Source of the DNA: Hymenoscyphus infarciens | Taxonomy: Eukaryota > Ascomycota > Leotiomycetes > Helotiales > Helotiaceae | Assembly (NCBI GenBank): GCA_001414345.1 | Contig: LLCB01000214.1 | Location: 40,769-104,768 of the forward strand | DNA: 64,000 nt | Direction: 5' to 3' | Shown: piece by piece, positions 11,152 to 21,808 of the stretch | Layout: each line of letters starts with the position of its first letter | How positions within the stretch are numbered: the first letter of the stretch is position 1 | Notes under the pieces: generated by a model | The model's input: the letters and a program-made list of their open reading frames with translations, nothing else | The model's database searches: none | Told to the model about the DNA's origin: nothing | Program-made: the position numbers and the translations under genes

Positions 11152-13260
11152 CTAACATGCCAAACCTCCACTATCCCTCTGTCTTGGCTCACTGGCCGCC
11201 TCAAAAGTCCCATTCTCCAACCTCCTCACCCCCTGCACAGAAGCCGAATACGGTCCCACCCACGTTACATTATGCCCTCTCCCCCTCATACTATCCACAG
11301 TCTTATTATCAAAAGCCCATTCAAACACACTCGTAGCCGGGAAAAGCTGGTCGTGAATTCTCGGAGCCCCTAAAGATTCAGGGAGTGTGAAGTTGCGATC
11401 TAGAACGTGCATGATGGATTGTGCTGTGGCGGTGATGATGCGAGATCCGCCGGCTGCGCCGATGGTGAGGTATGGTGTCCCGTCTGGAAATTCGACGATG
11501 ATGGGGGAGACGGAGGAGAGGGGACGCTTGTTGGGCCTGATGTAGTTTATGGGCGAGGGAACGAATCCGAATGCATTTGGGACACCTGGGATGGAGAAGT
11601 CGTTCATTTCGTTGTTCATAACCACTCCGGTTTCTGGAACTATTAGTTGAGACCCGAAGAGTAGGTTGACAGTTGAAGTGAGAGTGATGGAGAGACCCGT
11701 GTCATCTGTTGTCACAATATGCGAAGTACCGTGATTTTCTGGGAGGTAGTGGGTTTTCGCGGCGTAGTACGATGGGTTGTGAGTCTTGAAGTCGGAGATA
11801 CGTTTACGGATGTCAGAAGCAGTCTTTGGTTTGAGCATTTGGGCTTCGAAATCATCCATGTAGCTGAAAAATGCTGGGTCTCCCAGTTCAGCGCGGGCAG
11901 CATAGGAAAATCGCATTGCTTCATCCAATCGATGTGTATTCAGGTGGTAATCGTCTTCATCACCGAAGTCGTACCCCTCAATAATTTTGAGAATACTTAG
12001 GGCCACTGAACCACCACTGGGAGCGCCGCAGGAGTAGAGTTTGTATCCACGGTAAGTGATATTGATCGGATCCCGGATTGAGACTTGGTAGTTTTTCATA
12101 TCTTCCAGGGTCATTGTTCCATTGGCAGCTTGTAGTGCTGCAACATTATATTTCGCTAAGTCTGTTAGCTGTGTTACAAAAAAGGGGAAGGGTTAGCGTA
12201 CCAACATCCCCTTCATAAAACCCTTTAGATCCATGTTTGGCAATAGTTTCTAGAGTATTGGCATATCGCTTTCTCGTTAAAATTTCGCCGACTCCAAGTC
12301 GCGTTCCTATGAGATGTGTATTAATTAAAAGACCGATTGAACGAGAGCCAATAAACTCACCATTCGGTGCAAAATCAATAGCCCATTGAGGGTCCTCGGT
12401 AAGAAAGCTATTCCCGTGCCGTGATGCAGCATCCATATACCTCACTAAATCTTCCGTAACTATTCTCAATCAGCTCTGGAATCTTCACTCATCCACTCCC
12501 ATCGAATACTTGCCTGGGAACCCATATCTCGCGACATGCACCGCAGGATTACACACCGCTCTCCAAGGCAATTTCTACCCAACATTTAGCAAAGAAGATC
12601 GTTTTCAATAGAGGAAATCTACCCCATATTTAAGATGTAAATATTCCAATCCCCTCACATCACCCGGAACACCACTGGCGAGTCCTGTAAGGATACTCCC
12701 AATGGCATTCCCACGATACATATCCTCGAAAGCCGCAGCCGGAGCCGTTTCCCGGAAATCTAAAAATCACGCAATCAATTTGACGTCCATGACCAAAAGT
12801 TCCTCGGAAAAGATGAATTATGAATTCCATACCAATAGACTCATAAACCCCATCCTCTCCTCTAACAAGCATAAAGCCACCCCCACCAATCCCACTATGC
12901 TGCACGCCAACAACGCCCACGCAAAGGGTCGTAGCAACCATAGCATCAGCTGCATTGCCCTAAGAACCCATCAGAAATCTGTCAAAAATGCGTCTGTCGC
13001 ATAAACACTCACCCCTCTTTTCAGTATCGAAATGCCAATCTCACTACACAAATGACTCTCACTCGAAACGGCACCCCGACTATCCGTTGAAGCCGTCGCC
13101 TTTACACCCCCCAGACAAGCACTCAACGCAGCACATATCGCGAAAAGAGAGGCACTTCGCCTTGAGGGCCATGTTGGATCTATTTCCTCGTTAGTTCTCC
13201 CACTCACTCGCTCAACTTTTCAGAGCCCGAGGGAGCATACATACTCATGGCGAAAACCAT
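11152..13260 (-). CDS. Gamma-glutamyltranspeptidase, 573 aa, 8 exons
   Basis: Exons in translation order: 13260-13245, 13179-13013, 12959-12833, 12759-12623, 12574-12514, 12459-12361, 12306-12202, 12161-11152. The first exon has only 16 nt; without it no in-frame ATG precedes the hydrophobic N terminus (ASLFAICAALSACLGG), a signal peptide or anchor. Family motifs in order: GNAADAMVATTL, HSGIGGGGFML, TRKRYANTLE, then HGTSHIV with the autocatalytic Thr at about residue 383, NNEMNDFS, PLSSVSP and GAAGGSRI. The enzyme removes the gamma-glutamyl group of glutathione and its conjugates; the precursor cleaves itself before the Thr into two subunits. Probably secreted or at the vacuole/cell surface. 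The intron 12460-12513 fits only with a GC donor (GCAAGT). The 40-nt intron 12162-12201 is very short. No lesion, although the gene ends within 50 bases of RIP island 1. Confidence 0.94.
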
Positions 13261-14617
13261 CGATAACCTCAAAGTAAAGCTTATCAGCAAAAGAAAATGA
13301 GCGTGTGACTTCAACTCATAAGAGACCGCTAGCTTCCAGCGAGTTTTGGAGATGAGGAGTTCCTCGAAGACGCAATCCTCACAACATCAGTCGCAATGCA
13401 TACCCAGTGATTCACCGCCAACCTACCGGCGGGTGACGAGGAAACAGTGAGCATGCCCATGACTTTTTTGTCCTGGGATTATGACTAATTAGCGCGATTA
13501 GATAAGGAGAACAAAGAGCTTTGGGGGAGGTGGAGGTTGGGTTGAGAAATTATTATTTGACACAATATCAGATAGAGCTGCGGATATATTTAATTGCTCG
13601 CGAAAAAAGTCGTTAGTCGTACACTCGAGCAAGTAACTTGGAGTTACCCAAAGTTACTCAGTGTCGGGTAACGTCGGGTCGAGTCTCGGATGTCGGACCG
13701 AGAAACGGGTGAGAAACGGTCTCTACGTGTACGAAAAACACGAAAAAGGATGCACCTAAACCTTAGAAACTAAATTTCTACATACAACCACAACCACTGC
13801 ATTAAATTCTCTTACATTCCGTGGACTTTTCAATAGCAATCTTAGGAATCATTGCAAATTTCTGTTATATTTCTACGACTTAACCTGACCTCGTAGTGTA
13901 GGTAGCTTTTAGTAAGGTCTACTATAGGCGTCTTTTTTCCTACACGTAGAGACGGTGTATTCCGTCAAGTCCTAGGCGCAACGAACTCATTGTCCCAGTC
14001 CTCAGACAATAGTTAAATGCGGGGTAGTCAAGGCTTATCTGAAAACCTATTGATTAATCCTAAGAGGGCTGGGAGATTCAAAAGCCGCAGCCTCCAATTG
14101 TCCAACTCCTATCGAGGAAGCTGTTCTCCTCTGGATAAGCTGCTCTTTTGCAAGTGAGCTACTACTAAGACACTAAAATAGAGCCGCCAGATACTACGTA
14201 CACGGCTGCTCACGTGCAACCCATCTACCTAGCTTTAACTCTCTCAGAGTTACATTGCTCACTATCTTACATTCTCTCAACCTTGGAAACTTAATATCCC
14301 TTCCACAGTCGCAGTGTACCTTTTGGGAAAGTCTAGGACTTCAATCCCTCAATTACAACAACAATGTAGTAAAGATTTATGAAAAAGAAGAGGAGTCGAG
14401 ACAGAATCATTCTAATCTTCAAACCAAGTTTTTTAGATAGGTGTGGCGTTCCACTTCGAAAAAGTACATTACGATCCAGGATACACTTGGAGCTCCAAAC
14501 AGCTTATGGTGGGAGCAAGATATATTTATCACTTTCCTCACTTCTTTAAAACTCTCTATGTCAGTATGTACATCTCAGCCATGAATAGTAGAAATCATCT
14601 ATCTACAAATAAACTAT
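13261..14617. other. Intergenic, no supported gene
   Basis: This is the upstream region of the transpeptidase and the 3' side of ALG11. It contains AT-rich and ordinary patches but no convincing coding frame. The word CCAGATACTACGT at 14187-14199 recurs at 20420-20432, which could mark remnants of one dispersed repeat. Confidence 0.45.
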
Positions 14618-16483
14618 TCAGCGGCCATGTTTCTCCAAACGTAAAACAACCAACTGCTCCATATTCGGGATCCACCCCTTAACAAACTCTTCCTCCGTGA
14701 ATCTCTTCGCCGACTGGCGTGCCCTCTTTCTCATAGCCAATTTATCTGGCAAGGCGAGGGCTTGCTCAAATCCATTTGCAAATTCAGTAGATGTCGTTGC
14801 ATGGAAGCCTATTTTGACAGTAAGTATGATTTGAGAAGACACCCAGCTAGTGCATTCAGAATGTGGAAGGAGGACAGCTTACCAGTTGGCTTCCCATCGA
14901 TCTCAGTGACAATATCAAGTTTTGGACCACCACTGTTATGTACAACACATATGAGTCCTGCAGCTTGATATTCGACAACGCCGATGCCAAAATGTTCATT
15001 CCACATTCCGTTCACACCAATACTAGAAATCCGCAGCCAATCCTCGAGCCCACCTGGCCCTTTGAAGGGAACATCTAGGTGGAATTCCACACTTTCTTTG
15101 ATTTGAAGTTCATTTGCTAATAGTCGTAGTTCGTATACTCGTTTCGAGTCAGCATCGTCTCGGACACTACCAACAAGGACAAGTTTAGCGCCCTCGGTTG
15201 CTGGTGTCTTCGTAGCCATAAATTCGGCAAAAGCAGCTAATATTAGTTTGTGGTTCTTTTCCGGTCGGAATTGACCAACATATAGGAGAACCTTTTGGCG
15301 CTCCTTCTCACTCTCGGGTGTAATTTGGATGTTCTTCTCTATCGAAGCAACATTGACTGGTGGAAGTAATCGCGTCGCAGCAGGCTTGCTGAGCGAATTC
15401 CGTCTCGGACCCCATAGAGTGGTAATATGCGCTTGCGTCCATGTTGAGTTCGTCATAACCACGTCGATCGAGGCACCAACTAAGGAGTATGTCCATGCAA
15501 ATCCTTTCCAGTACAGTTTCTTTCCTCTGCCCCACCAACCAGCACCCTTTCCAGCATTCACTCCAAAGTTGCCAGTGGGAGAACCAGCGTCCAGCGAACC
15601 TAACATATCCGATGAGATGATGGGGTAGTGAACATATGCTCCCGTTGGTACGTCTTTGAACAGGAATTTGCAAAACCAAAGCGCGAATGCATAACCCATT
15701 GTATCCACGAAGATGTCGGGTGGGAGGAGCGAAAAGGCATCCCATGCCAGCACAAGAGACCCCAAAGATTGACCTCCAAGTGTAGCGACTGGCCATGATG
15801 AGGGGAGTACCCAATCGCGGGTTGTGAGGTAGAGGAAGGTGATGGTGGGGGAATAGAGATGGATGTCGAAGCTAGTCTGCACTTATGTTAGAGACACGAG
15901 GTAGATGGTGACTATGCAAAGAAATGATGGCATACCTTGACTCTGTCTATGATTTCTTCCTTGGCCACCTCATGATCCCCAGTATATACAATGCACTTGG
16001 CCTTTGGCCACCGCTGTTGAGTTGCTCGTATGGCAGCCCAAAGAACTCGCTCACCCCCACCACCAGCATTACTGAATAGAAGTTAGCCAGGAATTGGATG
16101 CTGAAATTTGCAAACGGCAGTAGTCCCAATACACACCAGAAAGGGTGAAAGAAACCAACGATTCCGTCCCAATCTCGGTCTGCTGGTTCTGCGCCTTTCG
16201 TTGCGCCGGAGGGGTCGGTTTCGACATGATGCCACTCGTCGCTATCTCGTTTCCCTTTGCCCTTGGTCGTATATTCTTTTTCCTCACTCTCCATCAACTC
16301 CAGTATTTGGGCTCTCCGTCCAGCGGTCTTTTGCTTTAAATAATAGCTTAGTGCCCGGCCCACGAGGGCGGGACCAAGAAGGTAAAGTAAGGCGAGTATG
16401 GACAGCATCGTCGCAACGGATTTTGGGTTCAACCCAAACCTCGCATTTTGATTGCAACCGGACGGCGAACAGAAGTCGGCCAT
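14618..16483 (-). CDS. ALG11: ALG11, GDP-Man:Man3GlcNAc2-PP-dolichol alpha-1,2-mannosyltransferase, 555 aa
   Basis: Exons in translation order: 16483-16137, 16071-15936, 15876-14883, 14808-14618; introns of 65, 59 and 74 nt. It adds the fourth and fifth mannoses to the lipid-linked oligosaccharide on the cytosolic ER face for N-glycosylation. An N-terminal membrane segment (SILALLYLLGPALVG) is followed by FFHPFCNAGGGGERVLW, the ALG11 signature, which spans the first intron and confirms that splice. Further family marks: YVHYP, NSTWTQAHI, VGQFRPEKNH (about 361-370) and the GT4 donor-binding EHFGIGVVE (455-463, the EX7E motif). Length fits fungal ALG11. It is divergent from COX18 across 320 bp. 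No lesion; essential or near-essential in yeasts. Confidence 0.96.
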
Positions 16484-16803
16484 CGTTCTAAATATAAAAA
16501 AATGAAGTGGGTGGAAGGATTAATTCGCACAAGATTGTTGGAAGGCGCGACTGTGTCCCTTGATGTCATTTTTGGGGGAGCTTGAGCTTGAGCTTCTGCG
16601 GTGAGACGCGCCGACAAGATTCCGAAGCTCTACAAGTACTCAGTTCAGTACTCTGCTGGCATTGGAATAAATCGACCTTCGACCATCCATGAAGACCCTG
16701 CGATTACGGACTGTACGGACTGGGTCATCTTGCAGATGAACCAGTAGTAGCTTTTAAGCACCCAAAATCCATCTCCCTTCAATCGCATTGCCAAACGTCG
16801 ACG
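16484..16803. promoter_or_regulatory. Shared divergent promoter of ALG11 and COX18
   Basis: Only 320 bp separate the two start codons, so both promoters and 5' leaders must lie here. A short inverted GAGCTT/AAGCTC-like patch (around 16578-16595) and no clear TATA box are visible. Head-to-head housekeeping genes often share such a region. Confidence 0.6.
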
Positions 16804-17781
16804 ATGTCGATTTCGGCCCTCTCGAGGGCTTCTCTTCGACCCAAGTCCAAACTATCGAATGCCTTCCTCCAGCTGCCTCCGAGCTACCGCGCATTCCATG
16901 CCTCCCCCCGACCGAGGTTTCTCGAGACGATAATTGCGCCTACGTATAGCCTATTCGAAGGAGTCCACTCATTGACTGGGCTTCAATGGGCGTATACCAT
17001 TCCCCTCACGGCCCTCGTCATCCGAACCTTTTTCACCCTCCCTATCTCAATATATACTCGTCGAGTACAGCAAAAACAGGCGGCGCTATTACCAGTCATC
17101 AACGCCTGGACAAACACATTGTCAAAGGAGGCAATGCAGCAGTCGGGACATCTAGGACCAGTCGCAGCACAAACAGCCGTCTTAAAAAAGCTGCGAAAGA
17201 AGAGGAAGGAGATCTTGCAGCGGGGGGGTGTCTCGAATTGGAAGAATTTCTTGCCCTTTCTACATCTCCCAATTCTGTTGACTGCGATTGAGACTCTTCG
17301 TATGATGTCCGGGGCAGATGTTGGCTTACTGGGTCACTTAGCTTCAGGCTTCGGCAGCGCCTACTCGGTCCCATTCATATCGCCAACAAGTTCCTTGACG
17401 GCATGGTTTGAGCCATCTTTGGCAAATGAAGGAATGCTGTGGTTCAAAGACCTTACGGTGGCAGATCCCGAGGGAAGACTATCTTACATACTGTCTGGGG
17501 CCTTGCTCATAAATATTTGGGATTTTGGAAAGAAAGCTGCTAGGGAACCTTCTGTTTGGCAGAAGAGGTTGCAGAGAGCCTTGATCGCCATGGCATGCGT
17601 CGCTGGACCAGCACTATCACCACTCCCAAGTGGCATATTGGTTTACTGGATATCATCTGTTACGTTCGCGTTTGTCCAATCAAGTGTGCTTGCCAGAGTA
17701 ATGGTACTCAAGATCATTTCTGCTTGCAAACCCAAAAAGTTCGAGGGTATTGGAAGCTCGATGAAAAATCGGTTAAAATAA
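16804..17781 (+). CDS. COX18: Mitochondrial inner-membrane insertase of the Oxa1/YidC family, COX18-like, 325 aa
   Basis: Single exon. The basic, Ser/Arg-rich N terminus with YRAFHASPRPRF looks like a mitochondrial targeting sequence. Then come hydrophobic segments typical of the family: WAYTIPLTALVIRTFFTLPI (about 60-80), a basic helix LKKLRKKRKEI (about 128-138), a segment near LPFLHLPILLTAIETLR (about 149-165), and C-terminal segments through SGILVYWISSVTFAFVQ (about 283-299). Oxa1-family members insert proteins from the matrix; COX18 exports the Cox2 C-terminal tail during cytochrome oxidase assembly. Length and divergence favour COX18 over OXA1, which is longer with a matrix ribosome-binding coiled-coil tail; this tail is short and basic. 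I am confident of the family, somewhat less of the paralogue. Confidence 0.88.
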   Translation: MSISALSRASLRPKSKLSNAFLQLPPSYRAFHASPRPRFLETIIAPTYSLFEGVHSLTGLQWAYTIPLTALVIRTFFTLPISIYTRRVQQKQAALLPVINAWTNTLSKEAMQQSGHLGPVAAQTAVLKKLRKKRKEILQRGGVSNWKNFLPFLHLPILLTAIETLRMMSGADVGLLGHLASGFGSAYSVPFISPTSSLTAWFEPSLANEGMLWFKDLTVADPEGRLSYILSGALLINIWDFGKKAAREPSVWQKRLQRALIAMACVAGPALSPLPSGILVYWISSVTFAFVQSSVLARVMVLKIISACKPKKFEGIGSSMKNRLK

Positions 17782-19312
17782 GGAGCATTTAGAGCTGTAC
17801 GATATTGTCACAAAATAAGCTTTCTGAACCTTTAAGTTTGTTTTAACTGTACAAAAATTATTTCATTCGTCTTCATGCATGTGCTGATGCTTTTCGAATC
17901 GTCTTGTCTTTTCTTCTTCCCTTCAAGACCACACATTCGCTCTCTATTCCAAGTAATGATTCTCAGTTGTCCCAAAATATCTATGTTATCATACGAAGTC
18001 CCAGGGGCAGTTCATAATGGCTCTCAATTTGTCCCGTCGTACTTGTATGTCACTACTGAGCTCTGCGACGGTTGCCATCCAAGAACTCGTAATATTCTGT
18101 CTTATTTTGGATATATAATTATTCCACCCCACTCTCTCTAGCAGTTCCTTCAGCTTCAATTTCAATTCAATGCTTTTGTTTTCTTCAGCGGTACAAACTG
18201 CATTTTTTCATTTCTTCTCTAGGCAGCTGTGAAAATGCGGTGCGTCGACTTCGGCGACGGCTGCTGCTAGTCCTGCCGGGAATTCAGCTAAGGGGAGCAG
18301 GGTGGGTCTTACTGGGGCTTGGTGTCGTTGTTTTGCTGTAAATATTTGGGGTTTTATGAGGAGTTGGGCGTTGGTTCATGGTGAGGGGGTGATTATGCAG
18401 ATACCAATACCGTTGTAAATAATGTCGGCGCCGAATAATGTAATATACAATTCAAGCACGAGTAAAGCCATGGAGTTTTAATGCTGGCGAATTTAATTTT
18501 TTTTCATTCCACTAGTGGTGGTAAAAAGTAATCTATCTTCAAGACCCAGACGCACGGCTTCCAACGCACACATTATGTCCACCAAACTAACTAGAACAGG
18601 AAAAAGCACCAGAGAGAACGTATTCAGTGTCGTGGTAGTAAGTCAAACTCCCCAGATGGCTTGAAGTCATTACAAACAATGCCAGCTAATGTAACAAGAA
18701 TTCTAAAGCCTCTAAGCGTTGTCTAAAGTACTTTATTCTTCTTAACTTTCTAAACAATATAACTACATCTTCTTTTCTCAAATTCGTTTTAAAGTTTAAG
18801 AAGTTTTGAAAATTAAAGGTTAAGCGAGATTTATGTTTCCGTGTCTTCTTCTAGCGAACCTTTCTTTATTCGCGCCTCTCTCTTTTGCCTTACAGTCGTG
18901 TATCTTTTACTGAGTTCAAGTATAAGCTTTTTTAAATCTCGCGTAAGGTAAGTACCAATCCTAGATTAGTTTATATCTTAGACGTCGAAGAGATAAGAAG
19001 GTCTTTTTTACTAATCTCCAAGCTCAATATGTTTCCCGAACGTTAGTTTCCATCTGAAATCCTTTCTTTCGATTGTTGAAAGAACTGTAAATGTCTGACT
19101 CGTCAATCACCGAGGAACTGGACACGCTCCTTCTAATAGATCGCGGCACGCTGTCTTAGATCAGCACTTTGAATCAAAGGTGTGCACTCATCGTCTATTA
19201 GCAGCGGGTTTGAGAATAGCATGGCAAAGTGCCAAAGTCCGCATGGATAGCACTAGTACACATGATTGCATTGGTGAGAGTTGCTGTCGAAAGGTACGAT
19301 AAAGCTCATAGT
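17782..19312. other. Intergenic, no supported gene
   Basis: It contains the COX18 3' region. An 88-codon frame at 17875-18141 (+) has no recognisable pattern. AT content rises towards 18.7 kb, but CA and TG are still present, so this is not a RIP island. Confidence 0.45.
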
Positions 19313-20145
19313 CAGTGTAGTCGATAGTATTATCGTGATAAAACACTATAGTATTTTAGATTAATATATTATTATAATATTGTAATAGTACGTAACTAAA
19401 TACGTAATAATATTTTAGAAATATTTTTATATTATAAGGTATATCTTTTAATAACTCGTAAGCGTAAAAGCTTACTTTTTCTTAAAATAAAGCTATTTAT
19501 ACTTTTTCTAGATACTCTTCTATTACTTCAAAACTATATATTATATTAGATATTAATTAAATAAATATAATTGTTTTATAGAAATATATATATAATTTAG
19601 CTAGAGTTATAACGAAACTAAATTTCTAATTATTAATTTAGTTAATTCTTATATATATTAATAAGACTAAATTTAATAAGTTTAATATTCTAAGAAATTC
19701 TACTTTATCTAAGAAAAATTATTTCTTAGTATTAGTAAAATTTAATCTCTTATATAATCTACTTTTATTAATATAAACTATATAAGAGATTATAAAGCTA
19801 ATTTATAAGCTCTCTATAAGATTCTTTTTTTTTAAAATACTCTATTTAAATAGATCTATAATTCTAGCTACTTAGCTATATATTTTTTATCTTCTATGTT
19901 ATATTATATAAGTTTAAAATATAAGGCTAAAAATAAAGTAGTGTAAAAATTTAAGATAAAAGCTTAAATATTTAGTCTTAGTAATACGATAAGATTATTA
20001 TAATATCAAATAAAATACTAATAATATAAAGGATAATATTATTAGCTATTATAGTATTTAAATAGTATAAATAGTATATATTAAAGTAGGTTTCTAAAAA
20101 TACATCGTAGTAGTATAATATTCTTAATACTATCGACTATACTAG
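19313..20145. mobile_element. RIP-decayed short element with inverted ends (RIP island 2)
   Basis: The left end 19313-19332 (CAGTGTAGTCGATAGTATTA) and the right end 20125-20145 are inverted copies, differing by transitions near the tip. Between them lie about 830 bp of RIP-type sequence. The flanks carry AGCTCATAG on the left (19303-19311) and AGCTTATAG on the right, which would be a target duplication hit by one C-to-T change, but a one-base offset keeps this uncertain. The length suits a non-autonomous DNA element. Confidence 0.5.
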
Positions 20146-20170
20146 CAGCTTATAGCTAACTGGAGAGCTT

Positions 20171-21808
20171 GAGTTCTTATTTATTTTTGAAGTCTCTTCT
20201 TCCTATTAGCGCGCTTTAAGAAATCTCTTCCAATTCTCTACAAGATAAAGTACGAGACTTTATATCACGTCTTCCGAACTCGGGATGTGTGCTTGTTGCG
20301 ATCGTGCTCTGGCAGAATCTAACCACTGTCTTGTTGCGTTTTCTACGAAGAGAATATACCCTTAATGGGAGCTCTCTAAGTAGTTCCCCAACATAGAGAC
20401 TCGACTTGGACGTAATCCTCCAGATACTACGTGTACTTGCTCATCGAAGCGGGATCGTAACCCGAAAATGAAGTAAAATGAGAACACGAAACGCAAAATA
20501 GCGCGAGATTCGAGGGCTTAACCAGGGTATGATTTCGATCAAATGAAACAAAACATTAGAGAAGTCCCGTAGAAGCGCTCTACGTAATGGAGTAACAGTT
20601 ATTTGAGTGAGAGAGTCAGTCAGGAAACGAGTGCCAGTTGAAGAAACTTGAAGCTTTGGTAACAAAGGAAGTAGAACAAGGAAGATGGAAGTGGCAAGTA
20701 GAGTCGAGGTTAAAATGGAATTATTTTGTGCAAGCTGCCATTGACGAAGAGGGCCTTCATCATTGCGTTGAGGATGGGATAGTGAGAACAGATACTTACC
20801 CTAGAAATTTATATCATTCAAGAAAGTAGAGAAGAATAAACGTGTTTTGACACCGTTTAGAGCCTTAGAGTACCTTAAGAAGAATTGGCATTTTAATACT
20901 TGACTGAAAAGAGACTGAGAATCATGAGTCTGGGAGAGATCGGGGAACGAACGCCACCGTAGCTATGGCTTACGTTCCTACAAACTCGTTGGCTTGGACC
21001 CAAAGCGCAAAATGAATAGATGCTTCGGTTTCATGAATTGATGGCCGTGCCGTCGTTCTTTCTAACCTTCTAGAATTTCTTCTGGGTTTGAGGGAGTAAT
21101 TTGCTGGTGAGGCTCAAGTAAACACTATGGTGCACACTGTGGTGCAAACTCAACAGCAGATTGAAAATTTGATCTGATAAGATTACGAAGTAAGCAAGAA
21201 GAATGCCACACTGCCCTGACCAATCATGAGTCATTTTCCCCTCTACTGATCATCTGTGGGCTTTGGACCTTTGATTTGTCAAGGCAGAACCAGCCATTCT
21301 TTGTCCATGGAAAAGCAGCACGAAATCATTTTGGGCCTTTTTCTCTTGCCACCAAGGAATTGGCGTGGCATGGTTTTCGATAATGCGCATTTTAAGCATA
21401 TTTATGGAGAATATACAAAGTAAATACTCCGATCCTATGAAAGTCTGTGAAGTTGAGAGCATATCATGGATTCGTGTCGTTGCCGCCGCTTTAACTTTTG
21501 CAAGTTCGGCTTTAAGTGGAAGTGGTTTCGCGTTCTTCTCAGTCGCGTTACAGGGGTGAAGACACGCTAAAGAGCGCGTCCTCGGTTCAATCTCCATAAG
21601 AAAAACATTCCTCCCTCTTCAACATCAACTCCTCTAAACAATCTCCAACCTCCTCAACCCCTCCTTACGCACCACAATCTAATCGTCCGGAGCAACTTTG
21701 CAGCTCTTCCGATTATTACTGAAGCCTCCACAACTTTGAGAAACTTTTTGTTCCCCTTTTTTCTCTCCATCAACCCCTCCTACAGAAAACCCTCTACACA
21801 TCGCCATC
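20171..21808. other. Intergenic and promoter region of RNR1
   Basis: No supportable gene. Short frames at 20638-20829 (+) and 21250-21597 (-) show no family pattern. The last 200 bases before 21809 are pyrimidine-rich with C/T runs, as is common in promoters and leaders of highly expressed fungal genes. Confidence 0.45.

Noticed and set aside
11407..12000. Plus-strand frames inside the transpeptidase
   Set aside because: Shadow frames of the large last exon, which carries all catalytic motifs on the minus strand.
14187..20432. Shared word CCAGATACTACGT at 14187 and 20420
   Set aside because: Only 13 bases match and the flanks diverge; too little to call a dispersed repeat.
21550..21600. B-box-like GGTTCAATCTC suggesting a tRNA
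   Set aside because: No matching A box and no cloverleaf could be drawn around it.
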